From Haloarcula regularis (GTDB lineage: Archaea > Halobacteriota > Halobacteria > Halobacteriales > Haloarculaceae): a DNA stretch of 64,000 bases. This document shows positions 27,982-36,489 of the stretch, one piece after another; the first letter of the stretch is position 1, and each line of letters begins with the position of its first letter. A model generated the notes under the pieces. It was given only the letters and a program-made list of their open reading frames with translations. It was not told the DNA's origin and ran no database searches. Position numbers and translations under genes: made by a program. The stretch covers positions 1,116,001 through 1,180,000 of the forward strand of contig NZ_CP119794.1 in NCBI RefSeq assembly GCF_029338315.1. Direction: 5' to 3'.

Positions 27982-28989
27982 ATGAGTCTCCGCGGAGACA
28001 CACCGTACATCATCGCCGAGGTCGGCGGCAACCACGGTGGCGACGTCGATACCGCGAAACGCTACCTCGAGGCGGCCGCAAAAGCAGGTGCGGACGCGGT
28101 TAAGTTCCAGCTCTATCGCGCCGAGACGCTCATCGTTGAGGATGCCGACCCGCTCCCGCTGGCCAGCGACGATGTCGACTCCCAGTTCGAGCGTTTTCGT
28201 AGCCTCCAGCTCACGGAGGACGAATGGCATGAACTCGCCGCCCTCGCAGACGAAAACAACGTAGACTTCGCCGCGAGCCCGTTCGACCGCGAGTTGGCCG
28301 ACCTAACCGCCGAACTCGCACCTTTTATCAAGGTCGCCTCCGGCGAGGTGACGAATGTTCCCTTCTTGCGTTATCTCAACGACCTCGGCGTACCGGTCGT
28401 GATGTCGACTGGCTTCGCGACGGTAGACGAGGTACGGACCGCCGTCGCGCAACTGCCGGACGTCGACCTCACCTTGCTCCACTGCGTAGGCTCGTACCCG
28501 ACGCCCGACGAGCAGGCCCACCTCGAACTCATGGACGTACTCGCCGAGGAGTTCGACGTGCCCGTGGGGTATTCCGACCACACGGTCGGCGTCCGCGCGC
28601 CGCTGGCGGCCGTCGCCCGCGGTGCGACCGTGATCGAGAAGCACTTCACGCTCGACAAGTCCCAGAACGTCGGCGACCACCGCCTTTCAGCGAACCCCGA
28701 AGAGATGGCAACCATCGTCGAGGAGAGCGAGCGCATCGCCGCGATGGTCGACAACTGGGACCGCGAGACCTACCTGCCGGTAGAGGAGGAGATCCGTACC
28801 GACATGCGACGTAGCCTCGCGGTCTCCGAACCGGTTTCGGTGGGCGACCACCTGACAGAGGACGTGCTGACAGCGCTGCGACCGGCGACAGGTATCGACC
28901 CGCGTCGGATCGACGACGTGGTCGGGACTCGAGTGACGAGGGACCTCGCTGCGAACACTATCTTGATCGAGGCTGACGTCGAGGAGTGA
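27982..28989 (+). CDS. neuB: Nonulosonic acid synthase 1 (NeuB/SpsE family)
   Basis: A 335-residue enzyme that joins phosphoenolpyruvate to a 6-carbon amino sugar. The TIM-barrel part has YIIAEVGGNHGGDVDTAKRY, AGADAVKFQLYRAETL, FAASPFDRE, FIKVASGEVTN, PVVMSTGFATVDEV, LLHCVGSYPTPDEQ, GYSDHTVGV and TVIEKHFTLDKS. The C-terminal SAF (antifreeze-like) domain covers about residues 270 to 335 (RRSLAVSEPVSVGDHLTEDV). Motif order and length are canonical. A second NeuB-type enzyme is at 34093. Confidence 0.9.
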   Translation: MSLRGDTPYIIAEVGGNHGGDVDTAKRYLEAAAKAGADAVKFQLYRAETLIVEDADPLPLASDDVDSQFERFRSLQLTEDEWHELAALADENNVDFAASPFDRELADLTAELAPFIKVASGEVTNVPFLRYLNDLGVPVVMSTGFATVDEVRTAVAQLPDVDLTLLHCVGSYPTPDEQAHLELMDVLAEEFDVPVGYSDHTVGVRAPLAAVARGATVIEKHFTLDKSQNVGDHRLSANPEEMATIVEESERIAAMVDNWDRETYLPVEEEIRTDMRRSLAVSEPVSVGDHLTEDVLTALRPATGIDPRRIDDVVGTRVTRDLAANTILIEADVEE

Positions 28990-29053
28990 GAGGACCTGTG
29001 TCGATACCGGACAGCGAAGGCGTTATTTGCCGGCGCAGATTTGGTGCACTCAC

Positions 29054-30658
29054 ATGGATCTGAAAGACAAGGTACTCAGCACCGCGCGACGGGGCGGTGT
29101 CGACGGTCCAGTCCTCTCTCTATACTATGAGATGCTCGACAACGACATTGACTTCGACGTGGACGAGCGCATCGCCTCGTACTCGCTGGCAGCCGAGGAC
29201 GTCGAAGGACGGGTGCTGTTTCCGCTCGTCGAGTCGGGGAAACATGCGTGGACATACACCTCGTCGATCCTCGCCCACGCGTTCCGGGTTCGGGGCTACG
29301 AACCGATGTTTCTGGTCTGTGACGGCGATCTCGGGATGTGCCCGCGACAGTTCGACAGAGGGGAGTCCCCTGCGACGTGTTCGAAGTGCCACTACAAGGG
29401 TAACCGAATCCTCCAGCAGTTCGGCTTCGACCACGCGACCGTCGGTGAGGTACTCCCGAGCGGCTACGAACCTCCGTCACTCGGCGGATACGACGACCTC
29501 AGGGATGTCACCTACCGGGATGTCCACGTCTCGACGTTCGCACTCGGGTCGACCCGGCAGGCGCTCAGGAAATACCACGTCGACTTCGAAGACCCGGAAG
29601 AAGGACGTGTCTACCGGGAGTTGCTCCGGAACTCGCTGGTGCTCGTTGACGCGCTCGAGGCGCTGCTTGACCGGACGTCAATCGACGTGGCGATCGGGTC
29701 GCGACCAGTTTATATGTACGAGGGGATGCTCCTCGAAGTCGCCGCGAACCGGGGACTCGATGCCCGAACCTACCACGCCTCGGGGTTCCGGTCGGAGAAG
29801 ATTCTGTTCGGGGACCTGTCGAACGAGCACTCCCACCAGACGTTCACCGACGCCGACTACGTCGAGGAGGTGCTTTCGACACCGCTGAGCGACAACAAAT
29901 GTGTCGAGGTTGACAATATCATGGCGGGCCGTCAGGATGGTTCCGAGGTCCGCGTCCACTACACAGAGGGCGCGAACGAGACCGTCGAGGCCGAGGACTC
30001 GGAGACGGTGCTGGGACTGTTCACACACGTGCTCTGGGACGCCGCCATCGAGGTCGAGCAGATCATCTTCGAGGACATCTTCGAGTGGGTCACCGAGACC
30101 ATCGAGTACGTCGGAACGAAAGACGACACGCGACTGATCATCAAGCCACATCCCGGCGAACTCGGTCGGAAGACCAACGAGAAGATGTACGACTGGATTC
30201 ACGACAACGTCGCCGACGTCCCAGACAATGTGGATGTCCTCCGACCGGACACCGACGTCGACACATACAAACTCATCGAGCAACTCGACGCCGGACTGGT
30301 GTACGCTTCGACGGTCGGTCTCGAGATGGCCTACTACGGGTATCCCGCCGTCGTCGTGGGCAAGGCCCACTATCGCGACTTCGATTTCACGTTCGACCCC
30401 GACACGCTCGCAGAGTACTGTGACATGATCGATTCCGCCGCGGAGCTTGAGGTGACGCCCGAGATGCGCGATCGCGCTCGTCGGTACGCCCACCTCCTGC
30501 TGGTCCGGAAGGAACTCGATTTCCCCTACTACTCGGTCTCGGGGTTCGATCATACGGCGTACAGGGATGTCGAACACGACGACCTAACGCCGGGCAACGA
30601 ACCGTTCGATACGATCGTGGACTGCATCTTGGCCGGTGATCCGGTTGTCAGGAGCTGA
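29054..30658 (+). CDS. Capsule-biosynthesis-like (KpsS/GT-B) protein, paralogue of 21144-22829
   Basis: 534 residues from the ATG at 29054 (MDLKDKVLSTARRGG). The same plan as its paralogue: VLFPLVESGKHAWTYTSS, LAHAFRVRGYEPMFLVCDG, a four-Cys cluster at about 89 to 112 (CDGDLGMC ... CSKC), STFALGSTRQALRKYHVDFED, LIIKPHPGELGRK near residue 361, and QLDAGLVYASTVGLEMAYYG. It follows neuB1 by 64 bases on the same strand. I infer a glycosyltransferase, possibly of a CMP-activated acid, because KpsS/KpsC relatives transfer Kdo; the link is not proven. Confidence 0.75.
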   Translation: MDLKDKVLSTARRGGVDGPVLSLYYEMLDNDIDFDVDERIASYSLAAEDVEGRVLFPLVESGKHAWTYTSSILAHAFRVRGYEPMFLVCDGDLGMCPRQFDRGESPATCSKCHYKGNRILQQFGFDHATVGEVLPSGYEPPSLGGYDDLRDVTYRDVHVSTFALGSTRQALRKYHVDFEDPEEGRVYRELLRNSLVLVDALEALLDRTSIDVAIGSRPVYMYEGMLLEVAANRGLDARTYHASGFRSEKILFGDLSNEHSHQTFTDADYVEEVLSTPLSDNKCVEVDNIMAGRQDGSEVRVHYTEGANETVEAEDSETVLGLFTHVLWDAAIEVEQIIFEDIFEWVTETIEYVGTKDDTRLIIKPHPGELGRKTNEKMYDWIHDNVADVPDNVDVLRPDTDVDTYKLIEQLDAGLVYASTVGLEMAYYGYPAVVVGKAHYRDFDFTFDPDTLAEYCDMIDSAAELEVTPEMRDRARRYAHLLLVRKELDFPYYSVSGFDHTAYRDVEHDDLTPGNEPFDTIVDCILAGDPVVRS

Positions 30659-30723
30659 TCGTCACGGGCGCCCGGTTCCCTCGGTGACCTCAGGGTGGGC
30701 AAACCGACCACCCACTCCGCTCC

Positions 30724-31452
30724 ATGTGGAACGGCGACTTTTTCGGGGTCACTCTCCATTTATCGGCCGTGAACGTGACAGTGTCCACGGTGATAAGCGT
30801 CCAAGCGCGGATGGGGTCGACAAGACTGCCCGGCAAAGTGCTTTTGGACATTGGGGGTGCCCGCGTCCTCGAGCGCGTCGTCAACCAGTGCTCGACTTCT
30901 GACGGTCCCCCCGTCGTCGTGACCACGGGTAACTCGCCGGAGAACGAGGCCGTTCAAGAATGGTGTCGTCGGGCGGCGGTCGAGTGCGCGACCGGTCCCG
31001 AAAACGACCTGCTCAGTCGTCACCGGACTGTCGCCGACCGAACGGGTGCAGACTGGTTAGTCCGCGTGACCGGCGACTGCCCGTTCGTTCCATCGAAGGA
31101 GGTAGAGCGATTGCTTGACGAACATGGTCGAACCGGGGCCCGATACACCACGAACAACACCGACGCAATGCCGATCGGCACAGCCGTCGACGTGTTTGAC
31201 CGATCGCTACTCGCGGAACTCGACGAGGCTGGTGCCGACCACCCGGTCAAGCGACCGCGGGCGAACCCTGACCGGTGGGGGACGCGGTTTTCACCGAATC
31301 CGGAGTTAGAGCCTTACGCTGGCGTTCACGTCGCCGTCGATACGCCCGGGGATTATTGGACGCTCTCCGATGCGGTCGCCGCAGTCGGGGACGGCCCGCG
31401 AGCGGTCATAGAGTGGGTGGCCGAGAACCGGTCTAGGCGTGAGATCGACTGA
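30724..31452 (+). CDS. spsF: SpsF-like cytidylyltransferase
   Basis: Up to 242 residues; the conserved part begins STVISVQARMGSTRLPGKVL (CTP loop, R-M-G-S-T-R-L-P-GK) and continues LERVVNQ, VVVTTGNSPEN, DLLSRHRTVADRTGADWLVR, VTGDCPFV and YTTNNTD. This is the SpsF branch of cytidylyltransferases. The ATG at 30724 adds about 20 unneeded residues; GTG codons at 30775 or 30781 are equally good starts. It may activate the same sugar as NeuA or another acid. The C-terminal part (HVAVDTPGDYWTLSDAV) matches the family. Confidence 0.8.
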   Translation: MWNGDFFGVTLHLSAVNVTVSTVISVQARMGSTRLPGKVLLDIGGARVLERVVNQCSTSDGPPVVVTTGNSPENEAVQEWCRRAAVECATGPENDLLSRHRTVADRTGADWLVRVTGDCPFVPSKEVERLLDEHGRTGARYTTNNTDAMPIGTAVDVFDRSLLAELDEAGADHPVKRPRANPDRWGTRFSPNPELEPYAGVHVAVDTPGDYWTLSDAVAAVGDGPRAVIEWVAENRSRREID

Positions 31453-31643
31453 TATCACTGACGCCAAGAGTGGACGCTGGCTACGGACCAGAGACGATTG
31501 TCGCTCGCTCGGCAAACCGAAGGGCGGTCGCATGACGCGCCGTGACCTCGACGAGCCGCAACCCGACTGGACGTGACAATGCGAGTCCCCGTCCCCGCTC
31601 TCCACAGGAAAGGTACTTGTGCGGGCGCCGACTGTCGAGTGGT

Positions 31644-32300
31644 ATGCCCACTTTCGAAACAGAGGACATCGGGACGTTCGTCGCGCTCGGGGGGACCTTC
31701 TCGTCACACCAGGAGGAGAAAAATCGCCGGTACCGCTGGCCGGACGCGTGGGTCGTTCCCGACGCGGCAGTCGTCCCGGAGGGCGCAGCCATCGAGATCC
31801 CCGACCGCGTCGAGGAGGTAAAGCCCGCTTCCGAACTCACGGCGGTCATCGGCGCACCGATCCACCGCGCCTCCGAGAGCGAGGCCTGGGACGCTATTGA
31901 GGGCTTTACTGTCTCGAACGACGTCACGGCCGCCGGCGACTGGCCGGGCTGGTCCGACCCCGACCACGGCATGGTCACGGGCGTCGGGTACAAAATCCTC
32001 ACAACATTCTCGCCTATCCTGACCGAATACCGGTCGAAAGGCGAGGTCGACGACTACGTAGATCTCGACGTCGAAGTGCGGGTCGACGGCCAGGTATCGG
32101 TATCGGGGTCGACGAACCAGATGGCCTTCGGGATCGGGGAGATGGTCTCGTTTGCCAGCCACATCACGCCGCTGGAACCGAACGATGTCGTCGCACTTGG
32201 AGACCCCGGGAACCCACGACGGACGCTCGACGACGCGGAGTCGGTGACTGCCTCAGTCGAGTCGATCGGGATGCTTGAGAATCCGATCCGTCGCGTCTAA
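31644..32300 (+). CDS. Fumarylacetoacetate-hydrolase-family protein
   Basis: A 218-residue protein starting MPTFETEDIGTFVALGGTF. It keeps the FAH outline: KPASELTAVIGAPIHRAS (first metal-ligand region), GFTVSNDVTAAGDWPG (conserved ND loop), LDVEVRVDGQVSVSGST and ALGDPGNPRRTLDD in place of the usual GTP-x-GVG. The substitutions suggest a changed active site. The family acts on acylpyruvates and related keto acids. Its stop overlaps the start of the SpsG/PseG gene by one base, so it belongs to the sugar operon. Function here is unknown. Confidence 0.75.
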   Translation: MPTFETEDIGTFVALGGTFSSHQEEKNRRYRWPDAWVVPDAAVVPEGAAIEIPDRVEEVKPASELTAVIGAPIHRASESEAWDAIEGFTVSNDVTAAGDWPGWSDPDHGMVTGVGYKILTTFSPILTEYRSKGEVDDYVDLDVEVRVDGQVSVSGSTNQMAFGIGEMVSFASHITPLEPNDVVALGDPGNPRRTLDDAESVTASVESIGMLENPIRRV

Positions 32301-33313
32301 TGCGCCTCGTCGTTCGCGCCGACGGCGACGCGGACGTCGGGTACGGTCACCTCGTCCGGACGGGTGCCCTCGCCGGAGAACTCCTCGGGCGGGGCCACGG
32401 CGTCACCTACGCGACGACGACGCCCGGTCCGGTCGAAACGGTCTGTCCGACGGGCGTCGGCATCGTCGAACTGCCCGCTCGCGGTGACCCGGGTCCGCTC
32501 ATCGACTACATCGCTGGCGCGGGCCCGGACGCCGTCTTCACCGACGCGTACCCGATCGATACCGACTACCAGCAGGCCCTCCGCGAGGTGGTCCCGCTCG
32601 CAGTCCACCAAGATGATACGCGCCACGCGGTCTGTGCCGACCTCTTCTTTAACTGGAACCTCTACGGATCGGACCGGAACTACGAGTTCGTCGGCGAGCG
32701 TCCACAGACCTGTCTCGGGACCGAGTACACGCTCCTCCGGGAGTCGATCCGCGAGCGCGCCAAGCGGGACCCGCCGTGGCGCGACGACCCGGAGCGCGCC
32801 GTGATCACCATGGGGGGCAGCGACGTCGCAGGCCTGACGCCTGCGGCGGTCCGGGCGTTCGACGGACTGGATCTGCGGGTCGACGCGGTGGTCGGGCCCG
32901 GATGCTCGGACGCACAAGCCGAGACAGTAGAAGCCGCCGCCGCGCTATCGCCCGACGTGCGGGTGGTTCGTGACCCACCCGACCTCCCGGAGCGCCTGTT
33001 CCGGGCGGACGTGGCGGTGACGACCGCCGGGAGTACGGTCTACGAACTGCTCGCGCTCGGGACGCCGTTCGTCAGTCGGCCGGTCGTCGACAACCAAGCG
33101 CCGATCGCTCGGGCGCTCCGCGAGCGCGACGCCGCCGTCGTCCTCGACCGAGACGGCGGCGAGGAAGCCATCCGCCGTGGCGTCGAGGCGCTCCTGGACC
33201 CGGAACGGCGGCGCACCTACTGCGAACGAGGGCGGCGACTGGTCGACGGTCGCGGTACCGAGCGCGTGGCTGGGGAAGTCCTTTCACTGCCAGGGGAGAA
33301 CGCGGACGCATGA
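32300..33313 (+). CDS. spsG: PseG/SpsG-like nucleotide-sugar hydrolase
   Basis: A 337-residue GT-B-fold protein: MRLVVRADGDADVGYGHLVR (G-x-GH-x-x-R motif), AVFTDAYPIDTDYQQ, LAVHQDDTRHAVCADLFF, AVITMGGSDVAGLTPAAVRA, and DVAVTTAGSTVYELLALGTP. Family members remove the nucleotide from UDP- or similar amino-deoxy sugars before the NeuB step. It overlaps the FAH gene by one base and the following formyltransferase gene by four bases. This places it with NeuB and the formyltransferase in one pathway. Confidence 0.85.
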   Translation: MRLVVRADGDADVGYGHLVRTGALAGELLGRGHGVTYATTTPGPVETVCPTGVGIVELPARGDPGPLIDYIAGAGPDAVFTDAYPIDTDYQQALREVVPLAVHQDDTRHAVCADLFFNWNLYGSDRNYEFVGERPQTCLGTEYTLLRESIRERAKRDPPWRDDPERAVITMGGSDVAGLTPAAVRAFDGLDLRVDAVVGPGCSDAQAETVEAAAALSPDVRVVRDPPDLPERLFRADVAVTTAGSTVYELLALGTPFVSRPVVDNQAPIARALRERDAAVVLDRDGGEEAIRRGVEALLDPERRRTYCERGRRLVDGRGTERVAGEVLSLPGENADA

Positions 33314-34077
33314 GTGACGGTGAGCGCGACGAGACGGACGACGGCGGGCGCGCCGGTTGCGAGCGTGACGACGGGCACAGCAAGACGGCTGACAGCGGGA
33401 GCGAGACGACGGTGGTCTTTCTCGGCCTAAACGACGCCGGTCAGCGCGTCTACGAATACCTCTGCGACCGCGACGGCGTCTTCGTCCACTCGCTTCTGAC
33501 CACGAGAGAGCAGTTACGGGTGGTCGAGGCGGCCGGACCGGACTACCTGGTCTCGTGTGGCTACTCTCACATCGTTCCCGAGGAAGTCCTCGAGATCCCC
33601 GCCGAGGGCTGTCTCAACCTGCACCCGGCGCTGTTGCCGTACAACCGGGGGGCGAACCCGAACGTCTGGAGCATCGTCGAGGGGACGCCCGCCGGCGTCA
33701 CGCTCCACTACATGGACCCGGGTATCGACACCGGGGATATCGTCGCCCAGCGAGAGGTCGAGACAGACTTCTCGGACTCCGGGAGAGACCTCTACGAGCG
33801 CCTTAAAGACGCGCAGGTCGACCTGTTCCAAGAGGTCTGGCCCGCCGTCGAGGCCGGGGAGGCATCGGCGTTGTCCCAGGACGACGACGCGGGCACCTAC
33901 CACACGACAGACGAGTTCGACGACCTCTGTGAACTCGACCCCGACGAGTCGATGCCGGTCGGAGCGTTGCTCGACCAACTGCGCGCACTCACGTTCCCGC
34001 CATACGACAACGCTTACGTCGAGATCGACGGCGAACGCTATTTCGTTGAGGTCGACATCAAGCGCGCAGAGGAGTGA
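33310..34077 (+). CDS. Methionyl-tRNA-formyltransferase-like sugar formyltransferase
   Basis: A 255-residue protein. After an acidic Gly/Asp-rich leader of about 35 residues comes TVVFLGLNDAGQRVYEYLCD, GPDYLVSCGYSHIVPEEVL, the catalytic NLHPALLPYNRGANPNVWS (Asn, His) and MDPGIDTGDIVAQ (Asp). The C-terminal 70 residues differ from Fmt. Together with the PseG/SpsG partner (four-base overlap) it probably N-formylates an amino sugar of the nonulosonic acid route. N-formylated legionaminic acid is reported from a haloarchaeal (Halorubrum) N-glycan, which fits, but the substrate here is inferred. Confidence 0.83.
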   Translation: MSDGERDETDDGGRAGCERDDGHSKTADSGSETTVVFLGLNDAGQRVYEYLCDRDGVFVHSLLTTREQLRVVEAAGPDYLVSCGYSHIVPEEVLEIPAEGCLNLHPALLPYNRGANPNVWSIVEGTPAGVTLHYMDPGIDTGDIVAQREVETDFSDSGRDLYERLKDAQVDLFQEVWPAVEAGEASALSQDDDAGTYHTTDEFDDLCELDPDESMPVGALLDQLRALTFPPYDNAYVEIDGERYFVEVDIKRAEE

Positions 34078-34092
34078 CGGCGCGAGTGCCGT

Positions 34093-35142
34093 TCACTCCG
34101 TCAGGTCCGACCACTTGATGCCTTTCCCGCTGTCGATGTCCCGGGCGGCCGTCTTCCCGACGATTTTGTCGTAATGGCGGGGATGGAGACCGCGCTCGAG
34201 CTCGCCCGGGCGGAGGACGCGGACGTCGTCGTAGGTGACGGTTTCGCCGGCTGCGACGTCACTGACAGCGTGGACGCCCCGGCGGGCTTTCTCGTGGAGT
34301 TCATCCTCAACGTCCAGGACCCGGACTTCGCCCGAACCCAGGGCCTGCTCGGTGTCGCGGACGGCCGCCACCATCCGGTCGAGTTCGTTGGGTTCGAGCG
34401 CGAACTCGTGGTCGGGCCCCTCCAGGGTCTTGTCGAGCGTGAAGTGCTTCTCGACGACCGTCGCCCCGAGTGCCACGGCGGCCGACGGTGCCACCACCGG
34501 GTCGAGCGTGTGGTCCGAGAGGCCGCTGTGGACGTCGAAGGACTCCCGCAGCGTCTCGACGACGCGGACGTTGGCGTCGTCGAGAGGGGTCGGGTAGGCG
34601 GCGACGCAGTGCAACAGCGCGAGCGCGTCGACGCCGGCCGCCTGGAGCACATCGACAGAATCGGCGACGTCCTCGTGGTCGTGGGCGCCCGTCGACATGA
34701 TCACCGGCTTGTCGGTGGCGGCGAGGTGCCGGAGGAAGGGGTGGTGCGAGCTGGTGTAGGAAGCCACCTTCCAGGCGGGGACGTGCTCCGCGAGGTGGTC
34801 TGCGGAGCGCTCATCGAACGGCGTCGAGAGGAAGTGGACGCCCTGGTCCCGGCAGCGTTCGGCCAGGTCCGGGATCCACTCGTAGGGCATCTCCATCGAC
34901 TCGATGATGTCGTAGATCGACCGGTCGTCGTCGAGGTACTCCACGCCACCGCTGTCCTCGACATAGAGGTCCTCGGCGCGGAACGTCTGGAACTTGACGG
35001 CGTCCGCCCCCGCCTCGGCGGCGACGTCGATCAACTCGTACGCGGTCTCAAGACGCCCGTTGTGGTTCGAACCCGCCTCGGCGACGATGTACGTCGGTTC
35101 GTCGGGTCCGACCGCCCGGTCGCCGATCTCGAAGGTGTCCAT
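34093..35142 (-). CDS. neuB: Nonulosonic acid synthase 2 (NeuB/SpsE family)
   Basis: 349 residues, distinct from the first copy: EPTYIVAEAGSNHNGRLETA, AGADAVKFQTFRAEDLYVED, FLSTPFDERSADHL, WKVASYTSSHHPFLRHL, PVIMSTGAHDHEDVA, ALLHCVAAYPTPLDDANV, HSGLSDHTLDP, VVEKHFTLDKTLEGPDHEFAL, and a C-terminal SAF domain (RGVHAVSDVAAGETVTYDDV). All active-site motifs are present. It is read convergently with the formyltransferase at 33310 and heads away from the DegT gene. Two synthases imply two acids or a specialised copy. Confidence 0.88.
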   Translation of the reverse strand: MDTFEIGDRAVGPDEPTYIVAEAGSNHNGRLETAYELIDVAAEAGADAVKFQTFRAEDLYVEDSGGVEYLDDDRSIYDIIESMEMPYEWIPDLAERCRDQGVHFLSTPFDERSADHLAEHVPAWKVASYTSSHHPFLRHLAATDKPVIMSTGAHDHEDVADSVDVLQAAGVDALALLHCVAAYPTPLDDANVRVVETLRESFDVHSGLSDHTLDPVVAPSAAVALGATVVEKHFTLDKTLEGPDHEFALEPNELDRMVAAVRDTEQALGSGEVRVLDVEDELHEKARRGVHAVSDVAAGETVTYDDVRVLRPGELERGLHPRHYDKIVGKTAARDIDSGKGIKWSDLTE

Positions 35143-35223
35143 ACCCGCTCCACGACGACCACGAGGAAAAAATCACCTACTCGACCGGACCAGCGTCCCC
35201 GCGTCGACTCCCGAAAGCGACGG

Positions 35224-36489
35224 TCACCCGGCGTGATACGCGTGCAACCGCCGGACTGCCTCAACGACGTCCGCGACGTCCCCGTCGTCCATCGCCGGAT
35301 ACAGAGGGAGGCTCACCAGTCCCTCGTAGACGCGTTCGGTTTCCGGGAAGTCGCCCCGTTCGTAGCCGAACTCCTCCTGGAAGAACGGATGGAAGTGCAG
35401 CGGCACGTAGTGGACTTGGACGTAGATGTTCTCGGCGTGCATCGCGTTGACGAACTCGGTGCGGTCACAACCGAATCCCTCCCGCACCTCGACCGCGTAG
35501 AGGTGATAAATCGGGTCGCTGTTCGGGGCGTCGGGCGGCGTTCGCAACCCCTGGACGTCGGCAAAGGCCTCGTCGTACCGGGCGATGATCTCGTCGCGAC
35601 GGCGCTTAAACTCGGTTATCCGGTCGAGTTGTGAGATCCCGAGTGCCGCTTGGAAGTCGGTGATGTTGTAGTTGTATCCTTCGCCCTCGGTGACCTGGTA
35701 CCAGGGTTCGTCCTCGTGGCCCTTCGGGGTGTAGTTCATATCGAACGAGCGCAGTCGGCGCAGGCGCTCGGCCAGGCGGTCGTCGTCGGTGACGACCGCT
35801 CCACCCTCGCCAGTAGTGACGTTCTTGACCGGGTGGAAACTGAAGATGGCCATATCCGGTCGCGAGCCCACGGGTTCACCCCGGTGGGTGCCACCGAATC
35901 CGTGACAGGCGTCCCAGATGACGGTGAGGTCGTGCTCGTCGGCGATGTCGAGAAAGACCTTGACGTCGGGCGGGTGCCCGGCGTAGTGCATCGGAATCAG
36001 CCCCGCAGTGTCCTCGGTTATCGCCGCCCGGACAGCGTCGGGGTCCAGATTCCGGGTATGGGAGTCAATGTCGGCGAAGACAGGGGTCGCGTCAGCGTAG
36101 GTGGCGGCGTGGGCCGTCGAGGCGAATGTGAGAGGGGTCGTAATCACCTCGTCGCCGGCACTGAAGCCCGCGACGCGACCACTGAGATGCAACGCCGCAG
36201 TCCCGGAGGTGACGGCAACGGCGTGGTCCACGCCGACGAGATCGGCGACACGATTCTCAAACTGCTCGACCGTCGGCCCACGCGTGATGTAGTTGCCCTC
36301 TAGCGCCTCGGCGACCACTTCCTTGTCGGCTTCTGTAATCGACTGCCCGCCGTAGCCCATACTCTCCTCGCGGACCGGGGTACCGCCGTACGCCGCAGGA
36401 GTGTCGGTACCGTCGCCGTGGAGTACCGGGTGGTCGGCATCGCCGCCGGCCGGTGTCGGATCGTCATCCGGCGTCGAGTCGTCGGTCAT
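35224..36489 (-). CDS. DegT/DnrJ/EryC1 sugar aminotransferase (PseC/LegC-like)
   Basis: A 421-residue PLP enzyme. An acidic N-terminal leader of about 40 residues precedes GYGGQSITEADKEVVAEAL. The PLP lysine is in FSFHPVKNVTTGEGGAVVTDD, with HAVAVTSGTAALHL, EVITTPLTFASTAHAATYAD and WDACHGFGGTHRGE also present. It would aminate the 4-keto sugar produced by the dehydratase. The start at 36489 overlaps the SDR stop as ATGA; the ATG 18 bases further upstream is less likely. The three genes SDR-aminotransferase-dehydratase form one minus-strand operon. Confidence 0.88.
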   Translation of the reverse strand: MTDDSTPDDDPTPAGGDADHPVLHGDGTDTPAAYGGTPVREESMGYGGQSITEADKEVVAEALEGNYITRGPTVEQFENRVADLVGVDHAVAVTSGTAALHLSGRVAGFSAGDEVITTPLTFASTAHAATYADATPVFADIDSHTRNLDPDAVRAAITEDTAGLIPMHYAGHPPDVKVFLDIADEHDLTVIWDACHGFGGTHRGEPVGSRPDMAIFSFHPVKNVTTGEGGAVVTDDDRLAERLRRLRSFDMNYTPKGHEDEPWYQVTEGEGYNYNITDFQAALGISQLDRITEFKRRRDEIIARYDEAFADVQGLRTPPDAPNSDPIYHLYAVEVREGFGCDRTEFVNAMHAENIYVQVHYVPLHFHPFFQEEFGYERGDFPETERVYEGLVSLPLYPAMDDGDVADVVEAVRRLHAYHAG

